Source: Seriola aureovittata
Lineage: Eukaryota > Chordata > Actinopteri > Carangiformes > Carangidae
NCBI RefSeq assembly: GCF_021018895.1
Contig: NC_079365.1
Span: forward strand, 3,179,501 to 3,243,500
DNA: 64,000 nucleotides
Direction: 5' to 3'
The position numbers were made by a program, and so were the translations under genes. Positions within the stretch are counted from its first letter, which is position 1. Each line of letters opens with the position of its first letter. The notes under the pieces are model-generated. The model was given only the letters and a program-made list of their open reading frames with translations, ran no database searches and was not told where the DNA came from. Below, piece by piece: positions 46,681 through 59,879 of the stretch.

Positions 46681-46815
46681 TTTGGCCTATTCATCTACTG
46701 TTGGCCTATTCATCTTTGTAAAGTGTTAACAAGCTAATTAATGACTTATAATGACATAATAAATCATCCATAAATCCTTTATAAGGGTAGTCTAATTGTA
46801 AAGTGGTACCGAATG
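46681..46815. repeat. Fragment related to the fold-back repeat at the window start
   Basis: Shares ATAAATCCTTTATAAGGGTA and GTCT with bases about 324-346, and carries TTGTAAAGTG at both ends (about 46715 and 46795), the same motif as in the fold-back arms. A direct 15-base duplication, TTGGCCTATTCATCT, lies at its left edge. Confidence 0.55.
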
Positions 46816-49800
46816 CCCTGTTGTGCTGTTAGTAGCTAATTGAATTACAGAAGCATACATAGAACAAAAGTAGTGAATTTAAGGTATTTAATTGGTCAGA
46901 CTACAGTGGCGGTAACCTCAATCTGTTTCCCCAAGTCATAATAATTACCATTCTCCTAGCATTGTGAAAATGCAGCATAGTATACTAACTGAGAGGGTTT
47001 TATCATGCTAACACCAACAATAATTGTTATATATTTAGCATGCATACCAATACTAAAGTTGTTTGCATGTTAGCATAAACTCAGCTGTCATATTAATATG
47101 CTAATACGCATTTTAGGACTTCCATTAATTCTGCATTTAACATGAATGTTCAGGTGAAAGTGACCTACAAGAATATCCTCCACTGAAGAAATAATCACTT
47201 TTTCAGCTAAAAGGCCTCAGACAAAGAAAGAGATAATCAGAGCACAGATGGACTGGACATTGGGACTACCAGCTCAAATCCCAGTCAGCTGGTGGACTGT
47301 CAGTAAATAAAGTATTAAAGTTTTTACCAGCTCCATCAGACTCATTTGTGCGGCCGGTCCCAAAGGATAATTCCAAGGCTGGATTTCTTTCCCAGTCTGA
47401 CCGTGGACCCAATACTGGTTAAAGGGTCCAGCTTGACCCTGAACTGGCTCTTCTCCTCGATATGTAAGTAACTTGATGGCTACATGATGTTACATGCCTG
47501 TTCTGTGTATTAATGATCAGCTACAGCAGGCCTGATAACGTTAGCTAACTTGTTGTTACCCATATTATGAATATGTTTGGCAATTGTCGATATTGCTAGC
47601 TGGCTAACTGTGGGCATTGCTGTGGAGCATATCACAGCAATGCAAGTGCGGGCTAATGGTTGTGGTTGAATAGTTTTTTGTTTTTGGGTGATAAACCTTA
47701 AGATCAAATCAAGTTTATTATAAAATATATAGCCATGCTTCATCATAATAAGAAGTGCCAAATCCAAGAGAGTAATGTTTGCATGCTAACACCAGCAAGC
47801 ACAAGCAGGAGCACTGGCTCACATACATCAGCCTTTTATCTTTTCTGTATTCAGATAGTGATCTAAAGAATCTACTGTGTGCTTCGCATTAACGCAATCA
47901 TGAGCCTCGGGAATGCTCAGACTCTTCAACACAGCACTACTTAGTATAAGAATCAATATAAAGCAAAGTTTCTTTATGGTCTGCAGCTCAATAGTTGTTT
48001 ATCCCCCATCACACAGCACAGTTCCTTTCATGATGGGACCCCTACCTCTGAGTCACCTAACAACTCAAGCATACACCTCACTTGTACAGTATTTCACAAC
48101 CACTTCAGAATGCAGAATGATAACAAATCAGTCAGCTGGACAGACCCACTGACTTGTTGGATTTACAGTTTTATATTGGCTACAATACCTTGATGTAATG
48201 TGTGGATTCCCTGTATTGTCTGGTGTGTGGTAAGTTGTCAACATACACCACAATATCCTACAGGCTTGTAAATGATGTACTGTTTTTTCTGAAACAGTTT
48301 TGTCCAAAAATAGATTTTTGAATAAATATAATTGCCACCTTGATTGTTGCCAGCAGCAGTACATTTTTCTAATGTTGACTGTTAACTATGTGAAATTTTA
48401 TTTTATTTTTTTGTTATTTTCAGCATTTCTGCTTTATTATATAGAGAGAGCAGATAGTGGAATGGGAGGACATGCAGCTAAGGGCTCAGAGCTCCTCAAC
48501 AGAAATTAAATTATGTTTCCCTTCCCATTTATACCAGATAAGACACACGTCTATAGCTAACAACAGGTGGTGCATTTTCAAGAATCTGCTTTGGATCATC
48601 ACTGACTGAGAGATCGACATGTTTGTCTGAAAATTAACAAACCATTTCCCACAACATTCACCTTCCCCTGTTCTTCTTGAACTGATTTTTTAGTTCTTAT
48701 TAATCAGCAATGCCAGCCCCTTAGAGGTGTGTCACTAATCATTAATCTACTCACTTGATCAACTTAATCAATGCTACAACCTACCGTGCCGACGCTGTAC
48801 TGGCGGCACTCGAGACTGGCTAATAGAAAATTGTCACCAGACTGAGCAGCATTTGAGTGGTCTATTATTTTCAAGTGGTCATAAAGCCTAAGGCATAAAC
48901 CACGTATTTGCATAATGCTGATCTGTCACTGCTGGACACTGATTGGATGAGGAAAACCTGGGAGATCATTCATCACAGCAGTTGGAAAAACTGGGTCATA
49001 AGATGTGACTGTCACATGTATGTTGTGTTTGTGTTTATCAAATGACACATCTGCACAGATGTTTGAAATCAGTAACAGCATTTACATTGATTGATCTGGG
49101 TCAAAGGCCTCAGTAATACAATATATGGCTCATATAAGAGACTAATACAATCACTTTACAAGCACAAGTGTTCAATATGTACTGATTCTTTATAGGCACA
49201 TGTTTAGAAATCTGTGAAAGCTCTTACAAAATAAACTAAGATGAAATGATGAATCATGGGCTGATTGAAGGTGTTCAGAGAAATAAAATCCCTGCTGCAG
49301 TCATCACGTTAAACTCATCATCTGTACGTCCTGTAAACTAAGCGCTTTTGGAAGAAGAGCAGAGGGAATTACCACAGCGCCCGAGGGGCTGAGACAGAGC
49401 TGATAATAGCTGCACTGCACTCATCATGGCATGCAGTGAGTAATTAAAAAGCTACCTGTAGTTTCTTGCCGCCTTTCAAAAAATATGAACTGCTCTGAAG
49501 GTCAGTGTGAGGAACTGTTTTCCATGCTTTCTTCATAAAAGAAAAAATAAATAAATAACAGTTTTCATGGGTTGCAAACTAAACAGGATATCAGGTGTGT
49601 TTATAGCGGCACTAATTAATACCTTCATGTTAAAAATGGATCAAACGATAACAATGATAACAAGCCCACCAATAGGGAAGAGTAGGGACGAATGAAACGT
49701 GGGACGAATGGAACACACTCATTTTCTCAAGTTGTGTTTATTGTTTCAAGTGTCATTGTCATTATGTTAAGACGGATTAATTAGGGCTTTAACAGATCCA

Positions 49801-50394
49801 GAAGTTTGCAATGTCTGAGTTTTTCAGTATAGAAGCAAATCAGCATTAGCTGTCAGGACGACAGCGACTCCTCACAGCTAATGCAGTCGCTGTGTGTGTG
49901 ACAGCATTTATTAAAACTTGTGTTTGTCATATTGTACCAACAGGAATATGCTGAGAGTCAGAGTGAGAACATCACAGAAAATAAAATCCAAATGTGCATC
50001 ATTAATTGTTCGGCCATATGTTCTAAAGATGAAATTATATTTCTTATTAACTTATGACAAAATACCATACCACTAATAGTAATTGCAACTACATATTAAG
50101 AAGGACAATGTAAGACAATTTTAATAAAATGAAGAATACAATAAACAACTGAAGTTTATACTGTTGTGTTTCCTCCGTCCCACCACAACGGATGACTTCA
50201 GTTCAACGTCAAGTTTTATCAAAATTGTTCCACATTTATGCAAAAAGGCGCCTGGTATCGAGTTATTAATCACAATGAAAAATAGTTTGTAACGTTTTCT
50301 TTTTTAATGACGATTATCTGAAGTGTTTAATTCGTCCCTGCTCTTTGCAAACACTGCAGTTTTTCTTTTAGCCTCTTTTAGCACATTGTTTTGG
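46816..50394. other. Intergenic, no gene seen
   Basis: No exon recognised. Near 46,960-47,110 repeated TTAGCATG/ATGCTAA motifs suggest a worn copy of the ATGCTAACATGC repeat. The unique-looking block 49,180-49,480 might be regulatory. The rest is AT-rich. Confidence 0.6.
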
Positions 50395-50755
50395 TTGTAC
50401 AGATTAAGCGTTTTAAGCTATACGACCTGCCCAACACCAAACAGCAGACAGAGAACGTTAGCGATAACCCGGTGAACACAGTGGAGCATTTAGCAGCTAA
50501 AGATCAATGTTTTTCTCAGATGGTGGACACAGAAACACAGAGGAGTGAATATTATTTACTCATGGATATCACTCAGGTGAACAGAGACATGCTAACATTG
50601 CTGTGAGTCTGCTGGATGGATAAAGAGGCAACTGATTGCTAACGCCTTGACAATTTGACAAGGTTATAATATGTCTGAGGTATTTCTCAGCTTTTACCTC
50701 AGCTTTTCTGTCCCCATGTGGCCAATAAAAATAATCAGTGCACCTTTAAAACTCC
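50395..50755 (+). repeat. Teleost interspersed repeat family X, copy 1
   Basis: Contains GGTGAACACAGTGGAGCATT, TAGCAGCTAAAG and GAGTGAATATT, shared with 52,540-52,925 and 54,880-55,040, and ends at CAGTGCACCTTTAAAAC. The 71-residue frame it carries is not a gene. Confidence 0.65.
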
Positions 50756-52539
50756 CATACGTGCTCACGTTTGGAGCCTTCAGAGTTGTAATGCAAATCT
50801 ACTTTAATGTTGAGATAGGACATAACACGGGAAATGAATAGGAAATAGGAAAATCTAAAAATGTTTTTTATGCACAATTCTGTCATATAATTCATGTTAT
50901 TAAAGATTATATTAATATTACAGCCATTTTGAATCAACAATGGTATATTTAGAGAACGAAACAGGACACTTGCTGTTTCTCTTAACTGTGTGTAGCCTAT
51001 AACTCAAAATTTTGTCATGATTCATAGCAAAAATGATGGAATCTTGAAATACTAATACAAGGAATCCAAAAAAGACAACTTCTGTGCAGATGTGAAACGT
51101 ATCATCGTGAGTGCAGCATTGAGCTTCATAATCACAGCTCTGGAGTGACCTGTAGCTGATTCAGCTGACCCGAGGATCAAAGCAGCTCAGTGTACCTGTG
51201 CGAGCATCACTTGTCGAGTACAAAGGCTCGTGCTGTCAGCCCCAACCCTCGGTGTGGCTGACCTGCGGCAGCCGAGCCGACTCAGATGTGAACCCACCCA
51301 GCCTCAACAAACACACTGCAGGACAACTTCAAACACACCACTCAGTTCTGAACTTCATTACCTCACATGAAAGACAAAGATTCATCTTCCCTTTGAGCCA
51401 TTTCGTTTGATGCAATGCACTGACCTATGTGGCCACAGTGAAGGTTTGCTTCTTGACAATCAGGCTCAGGTCTGTCACATTATATCATGTAATGTGCATA
51501 TACTTTACACCATTCTCATAAGATCAATATAGAAATGACATCTGATGCCGATGCAGCTCTTAGAAAACCATTTGACAAAAGTAATGTCCTCATTACACAC
51601 TATCAACGGGGGAAGTCACTCCTTTATGTTTCAGTTGCCTCAGCTCTTACAAAGCAGTTACTCTTCAGTGAACCTGGGAAGCAAAACATTTCAGAGCTGG
51701 GGGAAGGTAATTTTTCTCACTTAGCCAAGAGAGCAGTGCAGGGCTGTGTGAAGCAGAATGGGGGTTTGAAAATGTCAAGCCACTAAAATCCAAAATAACA
51801 CTTTTTTTTTTTAAGTCAGTGGAATGCACCATCCCAGTCCTTTAGCTACAACACGTGGCCCTTACAGACACATCGATGTGACTGCATTCTGACAAACAGC
51901 AGAAGACAATGGTTTTTTGGGGGGTTTTTTTGACAGGTTTCAAAGGCAAAGCAGATTTAGAATTCGATTTGCCAATTTAACTCTTTAGCTGCCCGAAAGA
52001 ACCACAAGCATTTGGCTAAAACAAAGTTAACAAGCATTTTACTGATTTTACTTGTGAAAAGTCATAAAGCACCTATATCGTTATATTTGATACTGTCCTC
52101 TAAAATATGAATCCACAGGTCGTCTGTGTAGCAGGTTATTATGACTCATAGTTACGTTTTGTTGCTAGGCGACATCTAGTGGTCATAGTAATTAAGACAG
52201 GAGCAAAGTCCACGTCAGGAGGAGGTTGCGGTGGATGGATGAATATGACACAGGAGAGCGGTGTTCGATTCCCATGTGAAACTAGCTGTTTATATTGTAA
52301 CCATGACAACAAAGACCCCTATAATGTTGAGGAAGTACTCGTTTGAACCCGAATCACAATCTTTTCCTAAACCTAACCAAGCCATGACCGTTATTATAGT
52401 AACCATGACCACAAAGGTAGGTATGCTGCTGTTGCTACAGTCGCACGTGTTTATTGTTGTAATCGTGACATGGTACGGTATGCCGCTGTAGGGGCGCTGT
52501 TTCAGGAAGCATTGCTATGGGTTGTATCAGAGGTTGAAA
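50756..52539. other. Intergenic, no gene seen
   Basis: Unique-looking. At 52,290-52,490 there are CCTAAACCTAACCAAG and GTAACCATGAC(A/C)ACAAAG motifs (the latter twice), probably an old repeat. No exon. Confidence 0.6.
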
Positions 52540-52925
52540 GCTACAAACACAACACTGACATATAAAGCTGTTATTAGCATCATTAGTATCCATGTTTCTA
52601 TCCACCCAATACATTTGAGATAAATATGCACTCTGCTGTTTGGTCTCTACAAACTCCTTTGGCTGCTGAATGCTGCACTATGTTCACCAGCTCGTCACTA
52701 ACCTTTACCTGCTGCTGCTGCTGCTGCTGTAAACAAGTTTGATGGGACACAAGACTGAATCAAAACAAATAGTTTCAGGGTGCAAAAATCAAAACAATGA
52801 GCTGAAAGACACTTAAAAAGCTCTGAAGGGAACTGCAGAGTTGGTTCACAATGAGCAACTCTTACACTACACATTCATTTAATCCCTTGTTATTATAAAA
52901 GTATTGATTTGTGCAGCTTTAAACC
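52540..52925 (-). repeat. Teleost interspersed repeat family X, copy 2 (inverted)
   Basis: The complement of CTTTGGCTGCTGAATGCTGC and GTTCACCAGCTCGTCACTAA matches copies 1 and 3. It contains a seven-unit CTG tract (52,709-52,729). Its high-coordinate edge is near TGTGCAGCTTTAAA. Confidence 0.6.
52709..52729. repeat. (CTG)7 microsatellite
   Basis: Seven CTG units inside the inverted repeat copy. Confidence 0.9.
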
Positions 52926-54221
52926 ACAGTCAACTTTAGCAAATTTCTCTTGTGCAATTCAAAGAGTTCTGTCAATAAATACATTCTAGGTCCTAAATAA
53001 AAACTGTTCTAGTAATCAGAATTAAGATACATAATTGATCTATTTTTCACAGCTGTATTTCCTTCTCTTTTAGAAGACTGTATGGAAAGTTTCATGGTAG
53101 ACAGTTTGAACAGTCCTGGTCATGCAAAAAACATGAAACTGAACTCAACAATGATAAGTTACATGTCAGCCATGTTCCCTGAAGGCCGGAAACAGGTATG
53201 TTAAGGAATGATGAAGAGAGCTTTCAAGTCATTTGCCCTCTTTTTACTGTCAGTGCCGTAGGGAGAGTTAGTGCTTGGTATGTCAGGGAAAGTCTCTCCC
53301 TTCCACTGGTCATATATCCATGTACATAATGTATTGGCACTCGTTCCTCTTGGTTACCAAAGCAGTTAGCAGACAAGGATTTACATGTTTGACTCTTTTC
53401 TGCACAAAGCACAAAGTGTTCTCAATGTTGCACAGTTAAAGGTGCAATCAGTAATATTGAATTGGTTCCTTGCACATAATGATCATAATTTATCAGCGAG
53501 AATTTGCAAGTGTTGCTGATTGTTATCGCACCTCTGTTTCCTCAGCGGCCACTAAGATTAAAGCTTTTGAAACAAGCGTAGCTACATCAGTTGTTTGTTT
53601 TCACAGGGAATGCTCCAGTTTCCCGTCCCCACTGTAAACTATACACTTAATAAATATTAGTGTTACAAACTGGAGGGTTCTGAAAAATATCAATACTAGT
53701 TGGTCCGTTTCCATTAACCTGCTTAATGCACAATTTGAAATTGCAAACTTAGAAATGAGTAATGGCAACATGTGAATTTCAAAAAAAAAATGATACACTC
53801 ACACAAGGTGATTTTTCAGACTATTCGACAAAGCAATATTTTCTCAAAATTGAAAAGGAAACATTTTTTTTGCATTCAAGTCATGGCGCCTGCCACAGTT
53901 CCAACCAAGAGGCAGAACCCACATCTAAGACATAACTCAAAATGCAGAATATTCACAATTGCAAAAATAAATAAATAAGAAAGCCAAAACCTAGTATATG
54001 GCGGGACTGCGTATTGTCAATGTGCAAAGTTGAAGATGATGGTTGAAGACTGTTGTGGAACCACTGTAAACAACTACTTTCAGTGGAAAGTAGTTCAAGC
54101 TTGCTCTTGCACTTTTGTGGGGTCCTATGCCACATCAAATGGACACAGTTTAGGAGAAGGACCCCTTTATACAACCCTTTAACTACACTTCTCCAGGCTT
54201 TGAACAAAGCGTGGTGGCAGC
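52926..54221. other. Intergenic, no gene seen
   Basis: AT-rich. The stretch 53,430-53,640 (starting TTAAAGGTGCAATCAGTAAT) and 53,700-53,960 may be old repeats. No exon. Confidence 0.55.
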
Positions 54222-54480
54222 CAGTGTTGTGCATGAACACGTTCATATTTTTTTGTGAACGCTGAACTGAACAAATCAGCTTGCAAATGATGAACGTGCA
54301 ACTGAACGTCCAAATGATGAACGTTCACTCATGTTTTACGACAGTTTTACAGCACGCCACATGGCGTCTCCATAGACACGGCCCACAGCTTGGCTGGTGC
54401 TATCGGTACAGACGGTACAGAAGCACCTGCTACTGCTGAAGCCAGTTTGTTTGAGCATTTGAAGCAGTTTTATGAACAAA
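54222..54480. repeat. GAACG-rich interspersed repeat, probably transposon-derived
   Basis: Starts at CAGTGTTGTGCATGAACACG and repeats GAACG/GAACTGAACG about seven times before 54,330. CAGTGTTG is a common hAT-type terminus in fish, so a hAT-related origin is possible. No transposase is readable. Confidence 0.45.
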
Positions 54481-54879
54481 TAAGTGAAGACTCAGACGGA
54501 TTACATTTATATATGAATTTTAAATGTAACTCATGTGTGTGATTCTTCAGTGGTCATTTAGTCGGTGATGGATGGTTTTAAGTGTGAACTGCCACAACAC
54601 TGGTGGCACCCATGTCCCCTATTGGACATTCCTCACCAGCCTGGAACAGTGATTGGCATGAAGCCACATGACCAAAGGTCCAACTCACCTTTGAAGTCGC
54701 CCCACAGGCAGATATCTATATGTTCACGCAGGATTAACTGTTTTGAATTATATTTTTGTTCCATACCTGTTTTATTTAAATGTCACCTGTGATGTGTTTT
54801 ATGAAGACGCTGATGAAGGCCACAAGCTGACATGCCACATGTTGGTCAAAATTAGTTCTTCTGTTTACTACAAGTGAGT

Positions 54880-55040
54880 TTTAGACAAAGGTTAGTGATG
54901 AGCTGGTGAACATGGTGCAGCATTCAGCAGCTAAAGGAGTTTGTAGAGACCAAACAGAGCAAACAGCAGAGTGAATATTTGTCTTAAATGTATTGAATGC
55001 TAATGTTGCTAATGTTGTGTTTGCAGTTTGTTCCCCTACA
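54880..55040 (+). repeat. Teleost interspersed repeat family X, copy 3 (fragment)
   Basis: Shares GGTGAACATGGTGCAGCATT, CAGCAGCTAAAGGAGTTTGT and GAGACCAAACAG with the complement of 52,620-52,735. It is shorter than the other two copies. Confidence 0.65.
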
Positions 55041-56509
55041 AACCCCCAGGTAGAAAAATTGCATGAGCAGCATGTTAGCGCAGCTGCAGCTTCAGCGTTC
55101 TGTCTGTATCTACACAGGATGCATTCAGGCACAGTAAAGAGTGTAGGTCATCCACCGTTTGGTACATCTCAGAGCTCAGCACATAATCACTGTCGTCAAG
55201 CACATAAAACAGAAGAAAATAGACTTGAGAGAGAAGTGAGAGCCAATTTGAGTCATGTGTAGACAACTGGACTGATTAAAATAAGTGTGTATAAATGTTC
55301 CATCAGATGCACATGTGATGGACAGGTTCTGTGTACCTTTCCACATATACTGTATAATTAAGGAGAACAGCAGGAAGTATGATAAAAATGAGAAGGAATT
55401 TTCCATAATGGGCCAATCCAAGACAAATATTCACTGGCATTCAACAGTATTTCATCATGACTGCAGTTATAACAAAGAAGAATGGATCAAAACGAGGCGC
55501 TGCTTGTCGCATCAAGGAATGTTCCAAAACACATAAAATCTGGGAAGACTCAGATGAGTATGACTAATTCTGAGAGTGCTGACAATTACAAGGTAAGCAG
55601 CGCGGTGAACAATACCAGCATCTTACGCAAACAGAAGCTTTTTGATTTGTCAGTTGTGCGAGGCATTTACAGGCCTCACACACTTTTGTATCTCTGTGAT
55701 GAGCCAGAGCAGAGGATAGATAGTATGTAATCAGCCAATCATAGGCAACGAATAACCGGAGCCCCCGACAAGACCTGGTGCTGGTATCACAGAGGGATTT
55801 CTCTTTGGAAGAAACACATCACATCTATCCATGGAAAAGCTGACTCATGATTTCACACAGAGTCTGTATGATAACCATCCACTAATAGCTCGGACTGACA
55901 CATGACGATGGGAATGTGATCAAACCCCGCAGGTAAGTGGAATCATTGGTGTGGTTCTGCAGTGAGGAAGTCCCTGTGATAAGAATGGGAATGTGTTTTG
56001 TGATCACATGCTGGAAAATGTAGGCATGCATTTGATGTGCTGACACTCAGACAGGTTACGCAAGTGTATTGAGCAAGTGAACATTCTTTCAGCGGCACAC
56101 TAAGGCTGTTGGATTAGTGCAGTGTGCTGCCCCCTACTGTCAACCTGCAGCCTCCTGGGGGTTACCACACAGAAAGTTTGAAAGCATCAGGGCGCCTGAT
56201 ATTCAGGGTCTGGTTTAGAAACTTCTGAATCGAGTGGCCGGACAGATTTAAAGAAGGTGGGCATATTTGTAAAATGAGTCCGAATGTGTCCATATTCACA
56301 TTGAAAGCACTGGATTTTTTGGCAATAATAGTTCAGTGTAATAAACAAATGCCAAATATACAACTAATATGAAATAATATCAGTACATATCTTGCTATTT
56401 GAAACTCTAAATAGCCAACAGTTATGGACATAGTATGACAATGTAACCTCCACCCCTCCTACACTGGAGCAAGACACCCAGACTGAAAGACTCTGGCAAA
56501 TCTTCATCT
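55041..56509. other. Intergenic, no confirmed gene
   Basis: Unique-looking. A 37-codon open stretch at 55,482-55,592 begins with ATG and ends exactly at AAG|GTAAGC, but has no recognised domain. See findings. Confidence 0.55.
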
Positions 56510-56720
56510 TTTTGTATTCATGTCATTTTGCATCCCTTTTTGGTCTTTGTTCTGTATTTGTTTGGCATCTCTTTGTGCTCATTTTAAGTCATTTTGCATT
56601 TCCCTTCAGTCATTTCGAATGTTTTTCTGGTTGTTTTGAGTCTCGTGAATTTATGTTGTTTTGTGTCCTTTTGTATTCGTTATGCGTTGTGTCTTTTTGC
56701 AGTCGTTTCACTTTCCAACC
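56510..56720. repeat. Degenerate minisatellite, about 20-35 bp period
   Basis: Variants of GTCATTTTGCATC and GTCATTT, each followed by T/C-rich spacers with TTTG, recur across the region (about seven times). ORFs through it are rich in Phe, Cys and Leu and are artefacts. Confidence 0.7.
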
Positions 56721-58799
56721 AGAAATCTAACAGTCACCTGATACAGAGGTATGACACGTGGCCCGGGGCCTGTACCAAGTTTGCCCGTGCACTGATTCAT
56801 CCATGATCATAACAAGCCAATATGTTTCTTCAACCAGATTCATGTTGACTATATTAATGTGAAGAAGAAAAAAAGTAGCTTTATGCGTCTATAATCAAAG
56901 GTCCTATCTATGAAATATCATCTCTATATGTCCATATATGTAAGAACACAGAACCATCTCCACTCTGCTAATTCATCATCATCATTTGAATTCATATTTC
57001 TTGACTGGGAAATAGGTTTTTACACAGTCCGGAGCCGGAATAAAGTAAAAAAAGAAAATATTGGAAAATGTGTTTTTTAATTCCTATATTTGATGAATGT
57101 GTTTATAAGGCAGTATGAGTGTAGGCACACATGCTTTACTGAAACCAAACACTGTCACTAACAAGAGAGAGGTTTGATTTTAGACGAGATTTTATCAGTA
57201 TGTTTCACATGGTTTTATAGGGTTAGCATAAATGTTAGGCTAATATCACCTGCACTTTATGTCCACCAGGTTATATTATTTTTAGGTTATTAAGCTGAAT
57301 ATTTCTTTCACAAGGAACAAACAACAAGAAACAATTTTTAAGTAGTTTTTATCTGATAAAAAAAAAACATTCCATCAACATTACTTAGTATTGAGCAAAG
57401 GTAAAATAAGATTTAAAAAAAATAAGATTTCACATTTCATGTATGGGGACACTGCTCTCTTCCCATTGGCTCACGGACATGGGGGCCACAGTTGGCCCTT
57501 TTATCGACGAACAACAGAGAGGGTGACAGAACCAGCAAATTGCTTCCACAGTATCAGCAGCAGCACTCACTGTGGAAGCACCAGACTGTAGACTGTGAGC
57601 AAACATGACAACAACACTGTCCATTTAACCCACAGCTACCTACCACAGTACCTACCTACTTCAGCAGCTATTGATTGGTTGGCATGCAGCCATGATGCTG
57701 TGAAATGTAGAGTTTTGGGGCATCTGGTGAACGCTCTCTCAGCCTTTGAAGTAAAACCTTGTGGATTTCAGCAGCGCAGTGTTTCTGCTCTGAGCCACCT
57801 CACCACCCACCGGTGTGAGCCCAGCCCCACTTTATTCACATCTTTATTTAAGATCAAAGCCGTCTGGACTGAACGCTCAACGTCGAGGTCACTGATCACT
57901 TTGCTTTCATTTCATTGCCTAATCTCATATGTGCTTTTATCAGATTTTTGCTGATGTGGCTTTTGAAAGGCTTGATGGTTTTGTAATGGAGCTGCTGTGA
58001 TTCTACAAGGAGTCTGTCTTTGAATTTTATTCTTCTGGGATAGCAAATCATCAACATTTGTATTTCACATGTACATTTATGATTTTAGTGAAACCCTCCA
58101 GTGAAATCAGGCTAATTAAACTCTTTTTAATAGCTGGCAGCTCTGTGAATAGAGATAACCTACCACACCTACTGGATTTTATTGGAAACTCTGGAATTAA
58201 TATATGTACATAAACTTTTATTGTAGTTTTACCAACTTTTTATTCTTGTTATCAGTGTGGCGCTAACAACACTGGGTGATATGGCCAAGACAATGTCAGC
58301 TAACTGTGTCCCTTATTTTTATGTTCACAGATTACAAGCACTTGTAAGCGCTTTGAGTGGTTGATAAAACCATTTATTATCTTAGCAGCCTATTACTTAT
58401 GACAGCCTGCCTTTAATAAGCTTTTAACGAGGTAGTGACGTGCTGTGAATCACTGCTCTCACTCACCAGTGCAGGGCTCCACTGCAAGAAGGTACTGATA
58501 CAGTCAGTGACGATGGTGATCCTGTATGGACTGTTCAGTTTAAAGATTTATCCATAACAGCTCTCATAGCTTATACTTTTGCAGATATGGGTGTAAGGAA
58601 CTCCATGTGCATTTTAAGGCAGCTTTGAAAAATTGAAGAATACAGACTTTATATCAGAATTTTTCGAAAAAAAGAAAAAGCTTTATACTTTTCCTTAACC
58701 TAAGATCAGCTGGTTTAAAAAAGGGCAAAGCTGTTTATCTTTATTTTTCCTTTAGTAACAATCAGTTAATAAAATAAACTAAAGCCCAATATGTTTTCA
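56721..58799. other. Intergenic, no gene seen
   Basis: No exon recognised. The 119-residue frame at 57,595-57,954 has no conserved motif. Confidence 0.6.
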
Positions 58800-59222
58800 G
58801 GTTGTCCATCCATCCATCCCATTCTCATGGACACGATTTCTCAGTAACATCTTGACAGAACTTCAGATTTGGCATAAACATGGACTAGGACTCAAAGATG
58901 AACTTAATAGATTTTGGGGGTCAAAGGTCAAAATCGTGGTTACCTCACAAAACTTGGTTTTGGCGTTGTGAACGCAATGTCTCAGTAACGCCTTGAAGGA
59001 ACTTTGGAGTTCACTTGGCCTCAAGGACAAAATGATGGTTCAGAGATCAAGGTCAGTGTGACCTCATAAAATGCATCTTAGCCATAACTCGAGACTTCAC
59101 AGCAATTATGATAAAATTTCATACAAATGGTTCATATTTTCTCTGACTCTGGATAAACAGGGATATAACCTGAAACCAGTCTGAGTGGTGGAGGCAGACA
59201 ACCACCAGGAGGTGATTCTAGT
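58800..59222 (+). repeat. Teleost interspersed repeat (GGTCAAAGGTCA type)
   Basis: Recognised by the order CCCATTCTCATGGACACGAT, TCTCAGTAAC, TTTGGCATAAACATGGACTA, AGATTTTGGGGGTCAAAGGT, GTGACCTCATAAAATGCAT, ending GGAGGCAGACAACCACCAGG. It is very abundant in teleosts. It has an internal direct repeat (ATTTCTCAGTAACATCTTGA and ATGTCTCAGTAACGCCTTGA). Confidence 0.7.
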
Positions 59223-59879
59223 TTTCTTACTGTATTTTACTCTGTGTTAGCTGGATATGTGTCCTCACCTACTATGTTGTGTTGGGAGTTTTAGTCAATG
59301 CAACCCCAACCATCTAATCATGGAATAAAAGTTGAAAGTTCAAATGCATCATCGTGACTAAAGGTTTAAGTCAGATACATAATTGTTGAAGCATTCTCTC
59401 ACTGAAAAGTGAAACTACTCAGTCACTGGAGGTCAGTGGTTCCCTGCTTCATGACAGCAGTCAGTTGCAGTGAAACCAGAACCACTTGAGATTCTGTTAA
59501 GGTGATGTTGTCAGGGTAACAGGATTGCAGATGTTTTTTTCATTATATCTGCATTCAAAAAGACATAAAGACATAGATGAGATGAAACTGTATTCTGTGG
59601 TGTTATTTTTATTTAGAAAATAATCAGTTTACCTGCAATGAGCCTACACAGACAGGGTGAGGTTGATAGGGGTTAAGAGGGGATGAGGAGGGGCGTTAAG
59701 AGGGGAGAAAGGATGTTACTCCTCTCTCTCTTCCCTCTCTTTCCTCTCCAGCCTTGTGTCTACCTCTTTCTTTGAATTCTTTTCCACCTTTTTCATCTTC
59801 ACCTATTTAAATCAGCCATTAGTTTCAGTAAGTCCTGACTCTTCTACCTGCTGCTCAGACAGGTTCTAGTTAAAGGTTT
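59223..59879. other. Intergenic, nothing recognised
   Basis: No gene. A purine-rich tract (59,655-59,715) is followed at once by a pyrimidine-rich one (59,716-59,790). Confidence 0.6.
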
